5,707 bases of DNA from Bacteroidota bacterium (GTDB lineage: Bacteria; Bacteroidota; Bacteroidia; Bacteroidales; B39-G9): the NCBI GenBank assembly GCA_030592465.1, contig JAUVJB010000201.1, positions 1 to 5,707 on the forward strand. Reading direction: 5' to 3'. Shown here one piece after another: positions 1 through 5,331 of the stretch (position 1 is the first letter of the stretch; every line of letters starts with the position of its first letter). The position numbers were made by a program, and so were the translations under genes. A model generated the notes under the pieces. That model did not search any database, was not told where the DNA came from, and saw nothing but the letters and a program-made list of their open reading frames with translations.

Positions 1-92
1 AACGTAAAACAAATAAAAAACAAATAATATTTTTTTGTAAATATAGACAAATTAATCCCCAACTTTTGAACTTGATCCGTTTAAACCATATT

Positions 93-129
93 AAAAAAAG
101 CTGCTTATATTAAACAAACAGCTTTTTTT
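93..129 (-). terminator. Bidirectional intrinsic terminator after the SPFH gene
   Basis: An 11-bp perfect inverted repeat, AAAAAAAGCTG (93-103) and CAGCTTTTTTT (119-129), encloses a 15-nt loop. The A-tract on one arm and T-tract on the other mean that RNA from either strand ends in a U-run. It starts 25 nt past the stop codon of the leftward SPFH gene, so its clearest role is ending that transcript. It could also serve a rightward transcript entering from the left. No gene can be supported in 1-92; one short reading frame (3 to about 110) runs into the stem and looks like chance. Confidence 0.85.
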
Positions 130-154
130 ATTTTATCATACCAAATAATCAAAT

Positions 155-970
155 TTATTGATTACCCAAAATTAGAGGTAAGCCATCTTTTCCGCTACCT
201 ATAATAACAGTTTTAGTATTAACTGATTTTGATAATTCTATAGTAGCCTCAATCCCCCTCATCTTAAGCAATTTGTCTGTCAAACTATTATTAATAATAT
301 TATTTGATTTTGCTTCACCTTGAGCTTGAATTATTTTACGTTGAGCCTCACTCTTTTCCCGTTTTAATTTGAATTTATAAGCTAAAGCTTCTTGTTCTTG
401 TTTAAGTTTACTTTCAATTGCCTGCTTAATATCTTGTGGTAAGTTTATTGAACGAATAAGCAGTGCTTTCATATCAATATCATTAGTTTTAAGTTTTTGC
501 CCTGCTTCGTTAATAATATTTAGCTCTACCTCTGAACGTTTTGTTGAATAAATCTCTTCGGCAGTATATCTACCGGCAACCTGACGAACCGTTGACCTTA
601 CTTCAGGAATAACTAATTGATTTTCATAATTTACACCAAATCGTCTATGCAAGAATGCTATTCTATTATAAATTGGATTATATCTAACAGAAATATCTAT
701 GTTTAGTTGTAAGCCGTTTTTACTGAGGACATCCATTGTTTCTTCTGATTTACGTTCTTTTACATTATAAACAATGAAATCGTTCCAAGGTGCAACAATA
801 TGGAAGCCGGGAAAATACACGTTAGCAGTATCTAAACCGGTTGAAAATTGTCTAAAAACAATTGCTCTATTACCCGGGTTAAGTTTGTAAAACATACTGT
901 TTCCAAATATAAGGAGTAAAAAAACTATTGCAACAATTAAAATAATTAGGTTCGATTGTTTCTTTTTCAT
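155..970 (-). CDS. SPFH/prohibitin-family membrane protein
   Basis: The 271-residue protein has a short basic N-terminus (MKKK), one hydrophobic segment at about 8-27 and an SPFH/Band 7 domain at about 29-190. Family-typical stretches are NPGNRAIVFRQF (31-42), PGFHIVAPW (54-62), RSTVRQVAGRYTAEEIYSTKR in the 125-145 region, and LPQDIKQAIESKLKQEQEA (177-195). A charged, Ala/Glu/Lys/Gln-rich helix at about 183-225 probably forms a coiled coil, and the C-terminus ends GKDGLPLILGNQ as in prohibitins. Length and layout fit prohibitins better than the longer flotillins or the FtsH-linked HflK/HflC pair. Bacterial relatives are thought to be oligomeric membrane scaffolds; the exact role here is unknown. 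No NfeD-type partner lies beside it. It follows the universal stress gene on the same strand after 82 bp and is closed by the terminator at 93-129. The ATG at 970 places the membrane anchor directly at the N-terminus, which supports this start. Confidence 0.93.
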   Translation of the reverse strand: MKKKQSNLIILIVAIVFLLLIFGNSMFYKLNPGNRAIVFRQFSTGLDTANVYFPGFHIVAPWNDFIVYNVKERKSEETMDVLSKNGLQLNIDISVRYNPIYNRIAFLHRRFGVNYENQLVIPEVRSTVRQVAGRYTAEEIYSTKRSEVELNIINEAGQKLKTNDIDMKALLIRSINLPQDIKQAIESKLKQEQEALAYKFKLKREKSEAQRKIIQAQGEAKSNNIINNSLTDKLLKMRGIEATIELSKSVNTKTVIIGSGKDGLPLILGNQ

Positions 971-1009
971 AATAAAAAATTTTTTAAAAGTTTATAAAAA
1001 TATAAATAT

Positions 1010-1056
1010 ACAAATTATTATTTAATTAACAAATTATTATTTAATTAACAAATTAT
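1010..1056. repeat. 19-bp tandem repeat, about 2.5 copies
   Basis: Two exact adjacent copies of ACAAATTATTATTTAATTA (1010-1028 and 1029-1047) are followed by a partial third copy of nine bases (1048-1056). The partial copy includes the stop codon of the universal stress gene (TAA on the minus strand, 1053-1055). The array fills about half of the spacer between that gene and the SPFH gene. It looks like a recent slippage duplication, and no hairpin of note forms. The rest of the spacer (971-1009) is almost pure A/T and could hold an A/T-rich promoter for the SPFH gene, but no clear -7 box was found. Confidence 0.9.
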
Positions 1057-1934
1057 ACACCGGCTAATCCGGAAGCAACATTTTGTTGTAATCTAGGCAC
1101 AATACTCATAACAGGAATATCAACACCATGAATAATTTCTTTGGCAAAAGAACCTATAAAATATTTAAAAATACCAAATGGTTGCTGATGAGTAGTAATA
1201 ATAATTAAATCGCCCTGTTTTTCATTAATATAATCTATTAAACATTTGTTTTTTGATTTATCTTTACAACGAATTAGCTCTGTTGAACACTCAACACCTC
1301 TTTCGGTAATAAAATTTTCAACCTGATTGAGTTGTGTGTTTAAACGTTTGAGAATAAATTCATCGTCCATTGAAACAACAGAAACAACAAATATTTTTGC
1401 ATTAAATAAACGGGCAAAATGAAGAGCATTTGTAACTTTCTCTTTTGTTTCTTTTGTCAAATCAAGGGGCAAAATAATATTATTACATTCGGGGCGAAAA
1501 TGTTTACCTTTAATTGTAATAACAGGGCAATATGCTTCAGTAACAATACGCAAAGCATTAGAACCAATTATTTTCTTTTTAATATTATCTGCTGTGCTGG
1601 TACCCATAACAATAAAATCGAAATCATGTTCTTCAGATATTCTAATAATGGTATCACAGAGTTTACCTTTTCGGATAAGCACTTGTAATTTAAAATCTTT
1701 ATCCTTAATTAATTTATGAGCAAATTCCAACATTTTATCCCTCAATTTATCCATTACTGTCTGTTTTTCGTCATCGGAATAAATTGACCAAAGTGGACTT
1801 GCTTCATTAATAACATGCAATAAAGAAATTTGAGCATTATTTATTTTAGATAGATTATATGCCTGTTCAAGACCTATATACGATTGTGAAGAAAAATCGA
1901 CAGGAACTAATATCTTTTTTTTTGGCTGTTTCAT
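1053..1934 (-). CDS. Universal stress protein with two tandem UspA domains
   Basis: The 293-residue protein holds two Usp folds: domain 1 at about 6-143 and domain 2 at about 150-281. Each opens with the typical first strand and acidic residue (ILVPVDFS, Asp13; IILPLDLT, Asp158). Each ends with a short strand after the conserved Gly-Ser (CPVITIKG; IPVMSIVP). In ATP-binding Usps the loop reads G-2x-G-9x-G(S/T). Domain 1 keeps most of it (Gly111, Thr114 in place of the second Gly, Gly124-Ser125). Domain 2 has Thr248 and Gln251 where the first two glycines should be and keeps only Gly261-Ser262. Domain 1 is therefore the better candidate for nucleotide binding. No signal peptide or membrane segment is seen, so it is cytoplasmic. 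Tandem Usps of this length are common in Bacteroidota. The gene heads a possible two-gene leftward unit with the SPFH gene and diverges from the nucleoside phosphorylase. Confidence 0.95.
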   Translation of the reverse strand: MKQPKKKILVPVDFSSQSYIGLEQAYNLSKINNAQISLLHVINEASPLWSIYSDDEKQTVMDKLRDKMLEFAHKLIKDKDFKLQVLIRKGKLCDTIIRISEEHDFDFIVMGTSTADNIKKKIIGSNALRIVTEAYCPVITIKGKHFRPECNNIILPLDLTKETKEKVTNALHFARLFNAKIFVVSVVSMDDEFILKRLNTQLNQVENFITERGVECSTELIRCKDKSKNKCLIDYINEKQGDLIIITTHQQPFGIFKYFIGSFAKEIIHGVDIPVMSIVPRLQQNVASGLAGV

Positions 1935-1987
1935 AATTATTAGTTAATTTTACTGTTTATTTTTTATATACAAAATAAGTAAATATT
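1935..1987. promoter_or_regulatory. Divergent promoter region, Usp versus nucleoside phosphorylase
   Basis: These 53 bp separate two divergent starts, so both promoters should lie here or slightly inside the genes. Rightward, TATTTTTT at 1958-1965 matches seven of eight positions of the Bacteroidota -7 box TAnnTTTG and would give a leader of roughly 15-20 nt. Leftward, only a poorer match, TATTTTGT on the minus strand around 1971-1978, is seen. No convincing -33 TTG was found for either, and there is no Shine-Dalgarno motif. In DNA this A/T-rich such matches arise easily by chance. Confidence 0.3.
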
Positions 1988-2860
1988 ATGGAACAAATCA
2001 AATCTTCTGAATTAATTCTTAATAATGATGGGAGTATTTTTCATCTTCATTTAAAACCCGAAAATATATCTGACACAATAATTCTTGTTGGCGACCAAGA
2101 CAGAGTAGCTGTTATTTCTAAATATTTTGATAATATTGATTTTAAAGTTCAAAACAGAGAATTCACTACACACACCGGAACATATAAAGGAAAAAGAATA
2201 ACAGTTACATCAACCGGTATTGGTACAGATAATATTGATATTGTCTTAACTGAACTTGATGCAATAACAAACATTGATATTAAAACAAGAACAATAAAAA
2301 AAGAACATAAATCATTAAATTTTATTAGAATAGGTACATCAGGAGCTTTACAAGGCGACATTCCTGTTGATACTCCGGTAATATCAAAAATGGCTATTGG
2401 ATTTGACGGATTGTTAAATTTTTACGCAGGTAGAAATGAAGTAAGTAATCTTGATATTGAAAAAGCATTTATTAAACATATGAATTGGAACAAATTATTA
2501 GCTAAACCTTATTTTGTTGACTCATCAGAAAAATTGTTTAATAAAATTGGCAAAGGAATGAGAAGCGGACTTACTATTTCAGCTCCCGGATTTTATGGTC
2601 CACAAGGCAGAGTGCTTCGTTTACCTATTGCCGATCCTGAAATAAATAACAAGATAACGGCATTTCGCTATAACGATATGAAGATAACTAACTATGAAAT
2701 GGAAAGTTCTGCCATTTTTGGTTTATCAAAACTTTTAGGTCATAATGCAGTTACTGTTTGCAATATAATAGCCAATAGAATTAGAGGCGAATATAGTTCA
2801 AATTATAAAATAGCTGTTGAACAATTAATTAAAACTATTTTAGATAGATTAGTTGAGTAA
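1988..2860 (+). CDS. Nucleoside phosphorylase, uridine phosphorylase-like (NP-I family)
   Basis: The 290-residue protein belongs to the NP-I fold (PNP_UDP_1). Such enzymes split nucleosides with phosphate into a base and (deoxy)ribose-1-phosphate in cytoplasmic salvage. Residues matching E. coli Udp can be placed by eye. The phosphate-site set is Gly35 and Arg39 (GDQDR), Arg57 (REFTTHTG), Arg114 and Thr117 (RIGTSGA). The uracil-recognition pair Gln-x-Arg is Gln206 and Arg208 (GPQGR), and the ribose loop is Glu237-Met238-Glu239 (NYEMES). The Gln-x-Arg pair favours uridine phosphorylase over purine nucleoside phosphorylase. It differs from E. coli Udp (253 residues) in its N-terminal extension, an extra stretch at about 92-110 (IDIKTRTIKKEHK), and GDQDR in place of the usual GDPxR. 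Substrate is therefore inferred, and no symbol is given. The gene stands alone: the stress gene diverges from it and a long repeat-filled spacer follows. Confidence 0.92.
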   Translation: MEQIKSSELILNNDGSIFHLHLKPENISDTIILVGDQDRVAVISKYFDNIDFKVQNREFTTHTGTYKGKRITVTSTGIGTDNIDIVLTELDAITNIDIKTRTIKKEHKSLNFIRIGTSGALQGDIPVDTPVISKMAIGFDGLLNFYAGRNEVSNLDIEKAFIKHMNWNKLLAKPYFVDSSEKLFNKIGKGMRSGLTISAPGFYGPQGRVLRLPIADPEINNKITAFRYNDMKITNYEMESSAIFGLSKLLGHNAVTVCNIIANRIRGEYSSNYKIAVEQLIKTILDRLVE

Positions 2861-2899
2861 ACTTACTATAAACGGTTATAATTTTAACATAATATCATA

Positions 2900-3025
2900 G
2901 TCATTGATTGTCATTGATTGTCATTAAATTGTCATTGATAGTTATTGATGGTTTTTGATTTATTGATGGTCAATAAATTGTCATTGATTGCTTGCCCCGT
3001 AGCGAAGCGTATCGGGGTCATTGAT
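2900..3025 (+). repeat. Degenerate 10-11 bp array, unit GTCATTGATT
   Basis: Exact GTCATT occurs at 2900, 2910, 2920, 2931, 2980 and 3017. Decayed units such as GTTATTGATG (2941) and GTCAATAAATT (2970) lie between. The period is about 10-11 bp. The array runs into the first GCGAAGC hairpin, and one unit resumes right after it. The motif reappears in inverted form, AATGAC, at 3207, 3249, 3259 and 3274 on the far side of the spacer. It has no coding potential. A period near one helical turn could suit a DNA-binding protein, but simple expansion by slippage explains it equally well. Confidence 0.8.
2989..3023 (+). repeat. GCGAAGC-tipped palindrome, copy 1
   Basis: The hairpin occupies 2995-3017: CCCCG pairs with CGGGG, two mismatched positions follow, then a short stem ends in GCGAAGC (3002-3008). 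The sequence 2993-3022 is an exact 30-bp reverse complement of 3207-3236. Its outer flanks, TGCTTGCCCCG (2989-2999) and GGGGTCATTG (3014-3023), recur on the minus strand around the hairpin at 3274-3318. The oligonucleotide d(GCGAAGC) is known to fold into an exceptionally stable mini-hairpin, so this tip should fold readily in single-stranded DNA. Confidence 0.85.
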
Positions 3026-3030
3026 TAGAT

Positions 3031-3125
3031 TTTTCATCCGTCAATTGACGGATAGGGACAAAAACGTCTAATTACAAGTAAAAAAAACGTTTTTAAGTCC
3101 TGTCCGCCAGCCGGCGGATTGAAAA
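3031..3125. repeat. Inverted pair of related palindromes with different cores
   Basis: The left half holds ATCCGTCAATTGACGGAT (3036-3053), a perfect 18-bp palindrome. The right half holds TCCGCCAGCCGGCGGA (3103-3118), a near-perfect one. Read on opposite strands, the halves share the outline TTTTC, ATCCG, eight variable bases, CGGA, a short link, then GGAC and AAAAACGT. The inner arms GGAC-AAAAACGT (3056-3067) and ACGTTTTT-AA-GTCC (3087-3100) pair with a 2-nt bulge. The assembly is thus one large stem-loop centred near 3078 that contains two smaller hairpins. The palindrome cores differ (TCAATTGA versus CCAGCCGG), yet each stays self-complementary or nearly so. Confidence 0.75.
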
Positions 3126-3163
3126 GTTTTTAACAAACGAATCTGCGAAGTTTTATTATTTGA

Positions 3164-3189
3164 TTTAATCCCGAAGCATCAGGATTAAA
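3164..3189. repeat. Hairpin TTTAATCC/GGATTAAA
   Basis: TTTAATCC (3164-3171) and GGATTAAA (3182-3189) form an 8-bp perfect stem around a 10-nt loop. The loop contains CGAAGC, part of the heptamer that tips the neighbouring hairpins. There is no T-tract on either side, so it is not a terminator. It lies between the central palindrome pair and the inverted copy of the first GCGAAGC hairpin, and it shifts the symmetry of the region to the right. Confidence 0.65.
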
Positions 3190-3206
3190 CCATGAGCAAA
3201 GCCACA

Positions 3207-3238
3207 AATGACCCCGATACGCTTCGCTACGGGGCAGG
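3207..3238 (-). repeat. GCGAAGC-tipped palindrome, copy 2 (inverted)
   Basis: Positions 3207-3236 are the exact reverse complement of 2993-3022, 30 of 30 bases, with 184 bp between the two arms. The tip reads GCTTCGC on the plus strand (3221-3227). Perfect identity of the arms while the surroundings have diverged points to recent duplication with inversion, gene conversion between the arms, or selection on the sequence. The arms could pair into a long stem in RNA or single-stranded DNA. Confidence 0.9.
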
Positions 3239-3265
3239 CGGTGAAACAAATGACTATTAATGACA

Positions 3266-3318
3266 GCGAAGCCAATGACCCCAGTGAAATATTGCTTCGC
3301 AATTTCACGGGGCAAGCA
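3266..3318 (-). repeat. GCGAAGC-tipped palindrome, copy 3, with a different core
   Basis: CCCC (3279-3282) and GGGG (3309-3312) flank a long stem with GTGAA/TTCAC and ATTGC/GCAAT segments and small bulges. It is tipped by GCTTCGC (3294-3300). On the minus strand the outer flanks TGCTTGCCCCG and GGGGTCATTG match copy 1, but the stem between them is longer and unrelated in sequence. A lone GCGAAGC (3266-3272) sits just before it. This is the clearest case here of a conserved frame around a replaceable hairpin core. Confidence 0.8.
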
Positions 3319-3348
3319 AATCACATTACGCAAATTATAATAAAAAAT

Positions 3349-3387
3349 AATCGGATAATCAAAAAAAATAGATTTTCCGATTTTTTT
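3349..3387 (+). terminator. Strong intrinsic terminator at the end of the repeat region
   Basis: AATCGGATAATC (3349-3360) pairs with GATTTTCCGATT (3371-3382) with a single mismatch in 12 bp, around a 10-nt A-rich loop, and is followed by T to 3387. An A-run at 3342-3347 would give a T-run on the other strand as well, so it may work both ways. The nearest upstream gene on this strand ends 488 bp earlier, so the transcript it ends would carry the whole repeat region as a 3' tail or start within that region. Confidence 0.75.
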
Positions 3388-3402
3388 ATATCATAATTTT
3401 AT

Positions 3403-3410
3403 TATCTTTA
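3403..3410 (+). promoter_or_regulatory. Possible -7 box upstream of the SirB1-like gene
   Basis: TATCTTTA matches seven of eight positions of TAnnTTTG. It lies just after the terminator and would start RNA near 3415, leaving a leader of about 24 nt before the ATG at 3439. No TTG was found at the expected -33 distance. The position between terminator and gene start is the main support. Confidence 0.35.
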
Positions 3411-3438
3411 AGTCGATAAGCTAAACTTATTACTTTAA

Positions 3439-4311
3439 ATGGAAATTAAAAGAATTAGAGCACTAATTGATTTACTTGACGACCCTGATAGTAAAATTTT
3501 TGAAACAGTAAAGAATCAACTGCTCAGACAAGGTACCTCTGTAATACCGGAATTAGAAAAATCATGGGAAAGTTCATTAAATGACCATCTGCAAAATAAA
3601 ATAGAAAACATAATACAACAAATTCAGTTTCAAGACACTGCAAAAGAACTTCAAAAATGGTCAGAAAACGCTAAAGACGACATCTTTCCAGGAGCCTATT
3701 TAATAGCAAAATATCAATACCCTGATTTAGAATATAACAAAATTTTAAAACAAGCCGATTTAATTAAACAAGACGTTTGGTTAGAATTGAATGAAAATCT
3801 TACAGCCCTTGAAAAAATCAAAATTTTAAATCATATTTTTTATGATATATATGGATTTTCAGGTAACACAGCAAACTTTTATGCACCTCAAAACTCTTAT
3901 ATTAATATTGTTTTAGAAACAAAAAAAGGAAATGCAATATCTCTCGCAATAATTTATATGTATATTGCACAAAATCTTGGTTTACCAATTTACGGCGTTA
4001 ACCTGCCAAAAAACTTTATTATTGCATATATTGATAAACCTTTTTTTAATAAAGCTTTAGAAAATGATAGCGAACAAAATGTTTTATTCTATATTAATCC
4101 ATTTAACAAAGGAGCTGTTTTTGGGAAAAAAGAAATTGACTTTTTTATTAAACAAAAAAAAATTGAACCATTAAAGCAATATTATTATCCATGCACAAGC
4201 AAAGTAATAATAAATAGACTCATAACCGATTTAATTGTATCTTACAATAAATTAGGCTATCCTAATAAGATTAATGATTTAAAACTTTTACAAAACATTA
4301 TTAAAATTTAA
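3439..4311 (+). CDS. SirB1/transglutaminase-like protein lacking catalytic residues
   Basis: The 290-residue protein has a helical N-terminal part (1-85, with a HEAT-like stretch LIDLLDDPDSKIFETVKNQL at about 9-28). It is followed by a SirB1-type transglutaminase-like region (Transglut_core2) at about 98-200. Recognisable family stretches are LNHIFYDIYGFSGN (130-143), KKGNAISLAIIYMYIAQNLG (162-181), GVNLPKNFIIAY (186-197) and INPFNKGAVF (219-228). Active transglutaminase-fold enzymes use Cys-His-Asp. From memory of the motifs, the equivalent positions here are Ala166 (GNAISL), Asn192 in place of His in P-x-H-F, and Asn220 in place of Asp in DPF. The protein is therefore unlikely to be a working cysteine transferase or protease and may be a binding or scaffold protein. 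It has no signal peptide or membrane segment. The family's function is poorly known and the neighbours give no further clue. The ATG directly follows a TAA-rich leader, and no better upstream start exists. Confidence 0.85.
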   Translation: MEIKRIRALIDLLDDPDSKIFETVKNQLLRQGTSVIPELEKSWESSLNDHLQNKIENIIQQIQFQDTAKELQKWSENAKDDIFPGAYLIAKYQYPDLEYNKILKQADLIKQDVWLELNENLTALEKIKILNHIFYDIYGFSGNTANFYAPQNSYINIVLETKKGNAISLAIIYMYIAQNLGLPIYGVNLPKNFIIAYIDKPFFNKALENDSEQNVLFYINPFNKGAVFGKKEIDFFIKQKKIEPLKQYYYPCTSKVIINRLITDLIVSYNKLGYPNKINDLKLLQNIIKI

Positions 4312-4323
4312 TTATTATTTTAT

Positions 4324-4331
4324 TATTTTTG
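4324..4331 (+). promoter_or_regulatory. -7 box upstream of the Wzz-like gene
   Basis: TATTTTTG is an exact match to TAnnTTTG, 13 nt after the stop of the SirB1-like gene. It would start RNA near 4338 and leave a leader of about 40 nt before the ATG at 4379. No clear -33 TTG is present. No terminator separates the two genes, so read-through from the upstream gene remains possible. Confidence 0.45.
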
Positions 4332-4378
4332 CATAAACTATAAACAACGGTGTCAAATATCTACAAACACAAATTACT

Positions 4379-5281
4379 ATGAATAAAAATAATGACGAAA
4401 TAGATTTAATCGAAATACTTTTAAAATTTACTAATTGGTTAAAAGGAATATGTAATAGCATTATCATGTTTTTTATACGCAATGCTTTTTGTTTATTAAT
4501 TTTTATTTTAATAGGTGTTGGGCTTGCGGTTGTTACTTATTTCAGTACTGAAAGATTTTATAATACAGAAATGGTATTACAAACAAATGCTGTTTCAAGT
4601 ACTGAGATGATTAATTATTTAAACAATTTTGATGTAAAATCCTTTAATAATAATTCATTATCTATCAAAAATATTAAAGCTTATTATATTATAGATAATA
4701 ATAAAGATGAGCACCCTGATTATGTTGATTACGATAATGTTCAAGATACATCTATTACTAATCGCCGAATGGTGGATAAAGTCGATATCTTAATTTCTGT
4801 TTATGAAAACGCTCCAATAGATAGTATTAAAAATGCAATATTCTCATATATTAATAAGAATCATTATTTCCAAAAAGTTAATGACTTAAGAATTAAACAA
4901 TTAAACGATTTAATTTCAAAAACTGATATTGAATTACAAAAATTAGATAGTGTTGAGACAATTAATTATTTTTATAAAGATCCTTATCAGAAAGAGACCG
5001 GTAAAAATATGATAATCTTAAATGAGAAAGAAATAAAGTTGTTCCATAATGATGTTCTTCGACTCTACAAAAAAAAGCAAGAAAATGAAGAAGAGCTTTT
5101 TCTTTACAAAGACATTGTTACAATAATACAAGATTTTACTACTGTTACAAAAGTTGAAAATTCATTATCAAAAAAATTAAAACAATTTATGCTAACATTC
5201 TTTTGTCTGGGATTAATTTTTTCAATTTTTGTAGATCAAAGAAATAATTTTAAAGTCTTAATTAAACGTTCGAAAAAATAA
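4379..5281 (+). CDS. Wzz-like chain-length regulator family membrane protein
   Basis: The 300-residue protein starts with an acidic cytoplasmic motif, DEIDLIEILLKF (6-17), typical of Wzz/chain-length proteins in Bacteroidota. Membrane segment 1 follows at about 36-54, then a long extracytoplasmic domain (about 55-268), membrane segment 2 at about 269-286, and a short basic tail (RNNFKVLIKRSKK). The domain just after segment 1 (RFYNTEMVLQTN, 59-70) has the usual family opening. Helices with coiled-coil character lie at about 165-192 and 210-245. Both ends should be cytoplasmic. Wzz proteins set the length of O-antigen or capsule polymers by working with Wzy in the inner membrane. No tyrosine-kinase domain is fused, the Pro/Gly-rich motif usually found before segment 2 is not evident, and no polysaccharide genes lie in this window. 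The assignment therefore rests on layout and the N-terminal motif, and an uncharacterised two-pass membrane protein is the alternative. Confidence 0.6.
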   Translation: MNKNNDEIDLIEILLKFTNWLKGICNSIIMFFIRNAFCLLIFILIGVGLAVVTYFSTERFYNTEMVLQTNAVSSTEMINYLNNFDVKSFNNNSLSIKNIKAYYIIDNNKDEHPDYVDYDNVQDTSITNRRMVDKVDILISVYENAPIDSIKNAIFSYINKNHYFQKVNDLRIKQLNDLISKTDIELQKLDSVETINYFYKDPYQKETGKNMIILNEKEIKLFHNDVLRLYKKKQENEEELFLYKDIVTIIQDFTTVTKVENSLSKKLKQFMLTFFCLGLIFSIFVDQRNNFKVLIKRSKK

Positions 5282-5331
5282 TAAAGCATATTTATCGTAT
5301 CGTCTCAATAATTAATGGTAAACTATACAAT

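Larger units (their letters stand above)
2861..3438. other. 578-bp non-coding spacer filled with structured repeats
   Basis: No convincing gene lies between the phosphorylase stop and the SirB1-like start. In order it holds a weak 5-bp hairpin just after the stop (TATAA/TTATA, 2867-2880), a GTCATT-type array, a GCGAAGC-tipped hairpin, a pair of palindromes with related arms, a further hairpin, an inverted copy of the first GCGAAGC hairpin, a third hairpin of the same kind, an intrinsic terminator and a possible promoter. Frames of 62-67 codons cross the repeats on both strands, but they simply translate the palindromes. The GC-rich islands contrast sharply with the A/T-rich flanks, suggesting that the elements have a separate origin. 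Confidence 0.8.

Noticed and set aside
3..110. Tail of a rightward gene entering from the left edge
   Set aside because: The frame is open, but the composition is Lys/Asn/Ile-rich as expected from A/T-rich spacer, and its stop lies in the loop of the terminator at 93-129.
1419..1688. Plus-strand open frame of 89 codons
   Set aside because: It lies wholly inside the minus-strand universal stress gene. Its product is Cys/Asn/Phe-rich with no recognisable domain, as expected for an antisense shadow.
1053..1934. Toxin-antitoxin, retron or other defence system in the window
   Set aside because: No reverse transcriptase, nuclease, helicase, TIR or paired small genes were found. All five genes have ordinary housekeeping or surface-related family assignments.
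2149..2361. Minus-strand open frame of 70 codons
   Set aside because: It is antisense to the nucleoside phosphorylase, whose motifs continue through this stretch on the other strand.
2867..2880. Intrinsic terminator directly after the phosphorylase
   Set aside because: Only a 5-bp A/T stem (TATAA/TTATA) with a 4-nt loop and a short T-run. It is too weak to call.
2900..3025. CRISPR array
   Set aside because: The units are only 10-11 bp, degenerate and directly adjacent, with no unique spacers of 25-40 bp. No cas gene is present.
2993..3236. Insertion sequence with 30-bp terminal inverted repeats
   Set aside because: The arms enclose only 184 bp with no transposase and show no clear target-site duplication. 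Each arm is itself a hairpin, which fits REP-like repeats better than IS ends. A MITE remains possible but is not supported.
3130..3396. Open frames of 67 codons (minus, 3130-3333) and 62 codons (plus, 3208-3396)
   Set aside because: They overlap each other on opposite strands and translate the palindromes directly. The longest GC-rich stretches are hairpin arms, and no protein family is recognisable.
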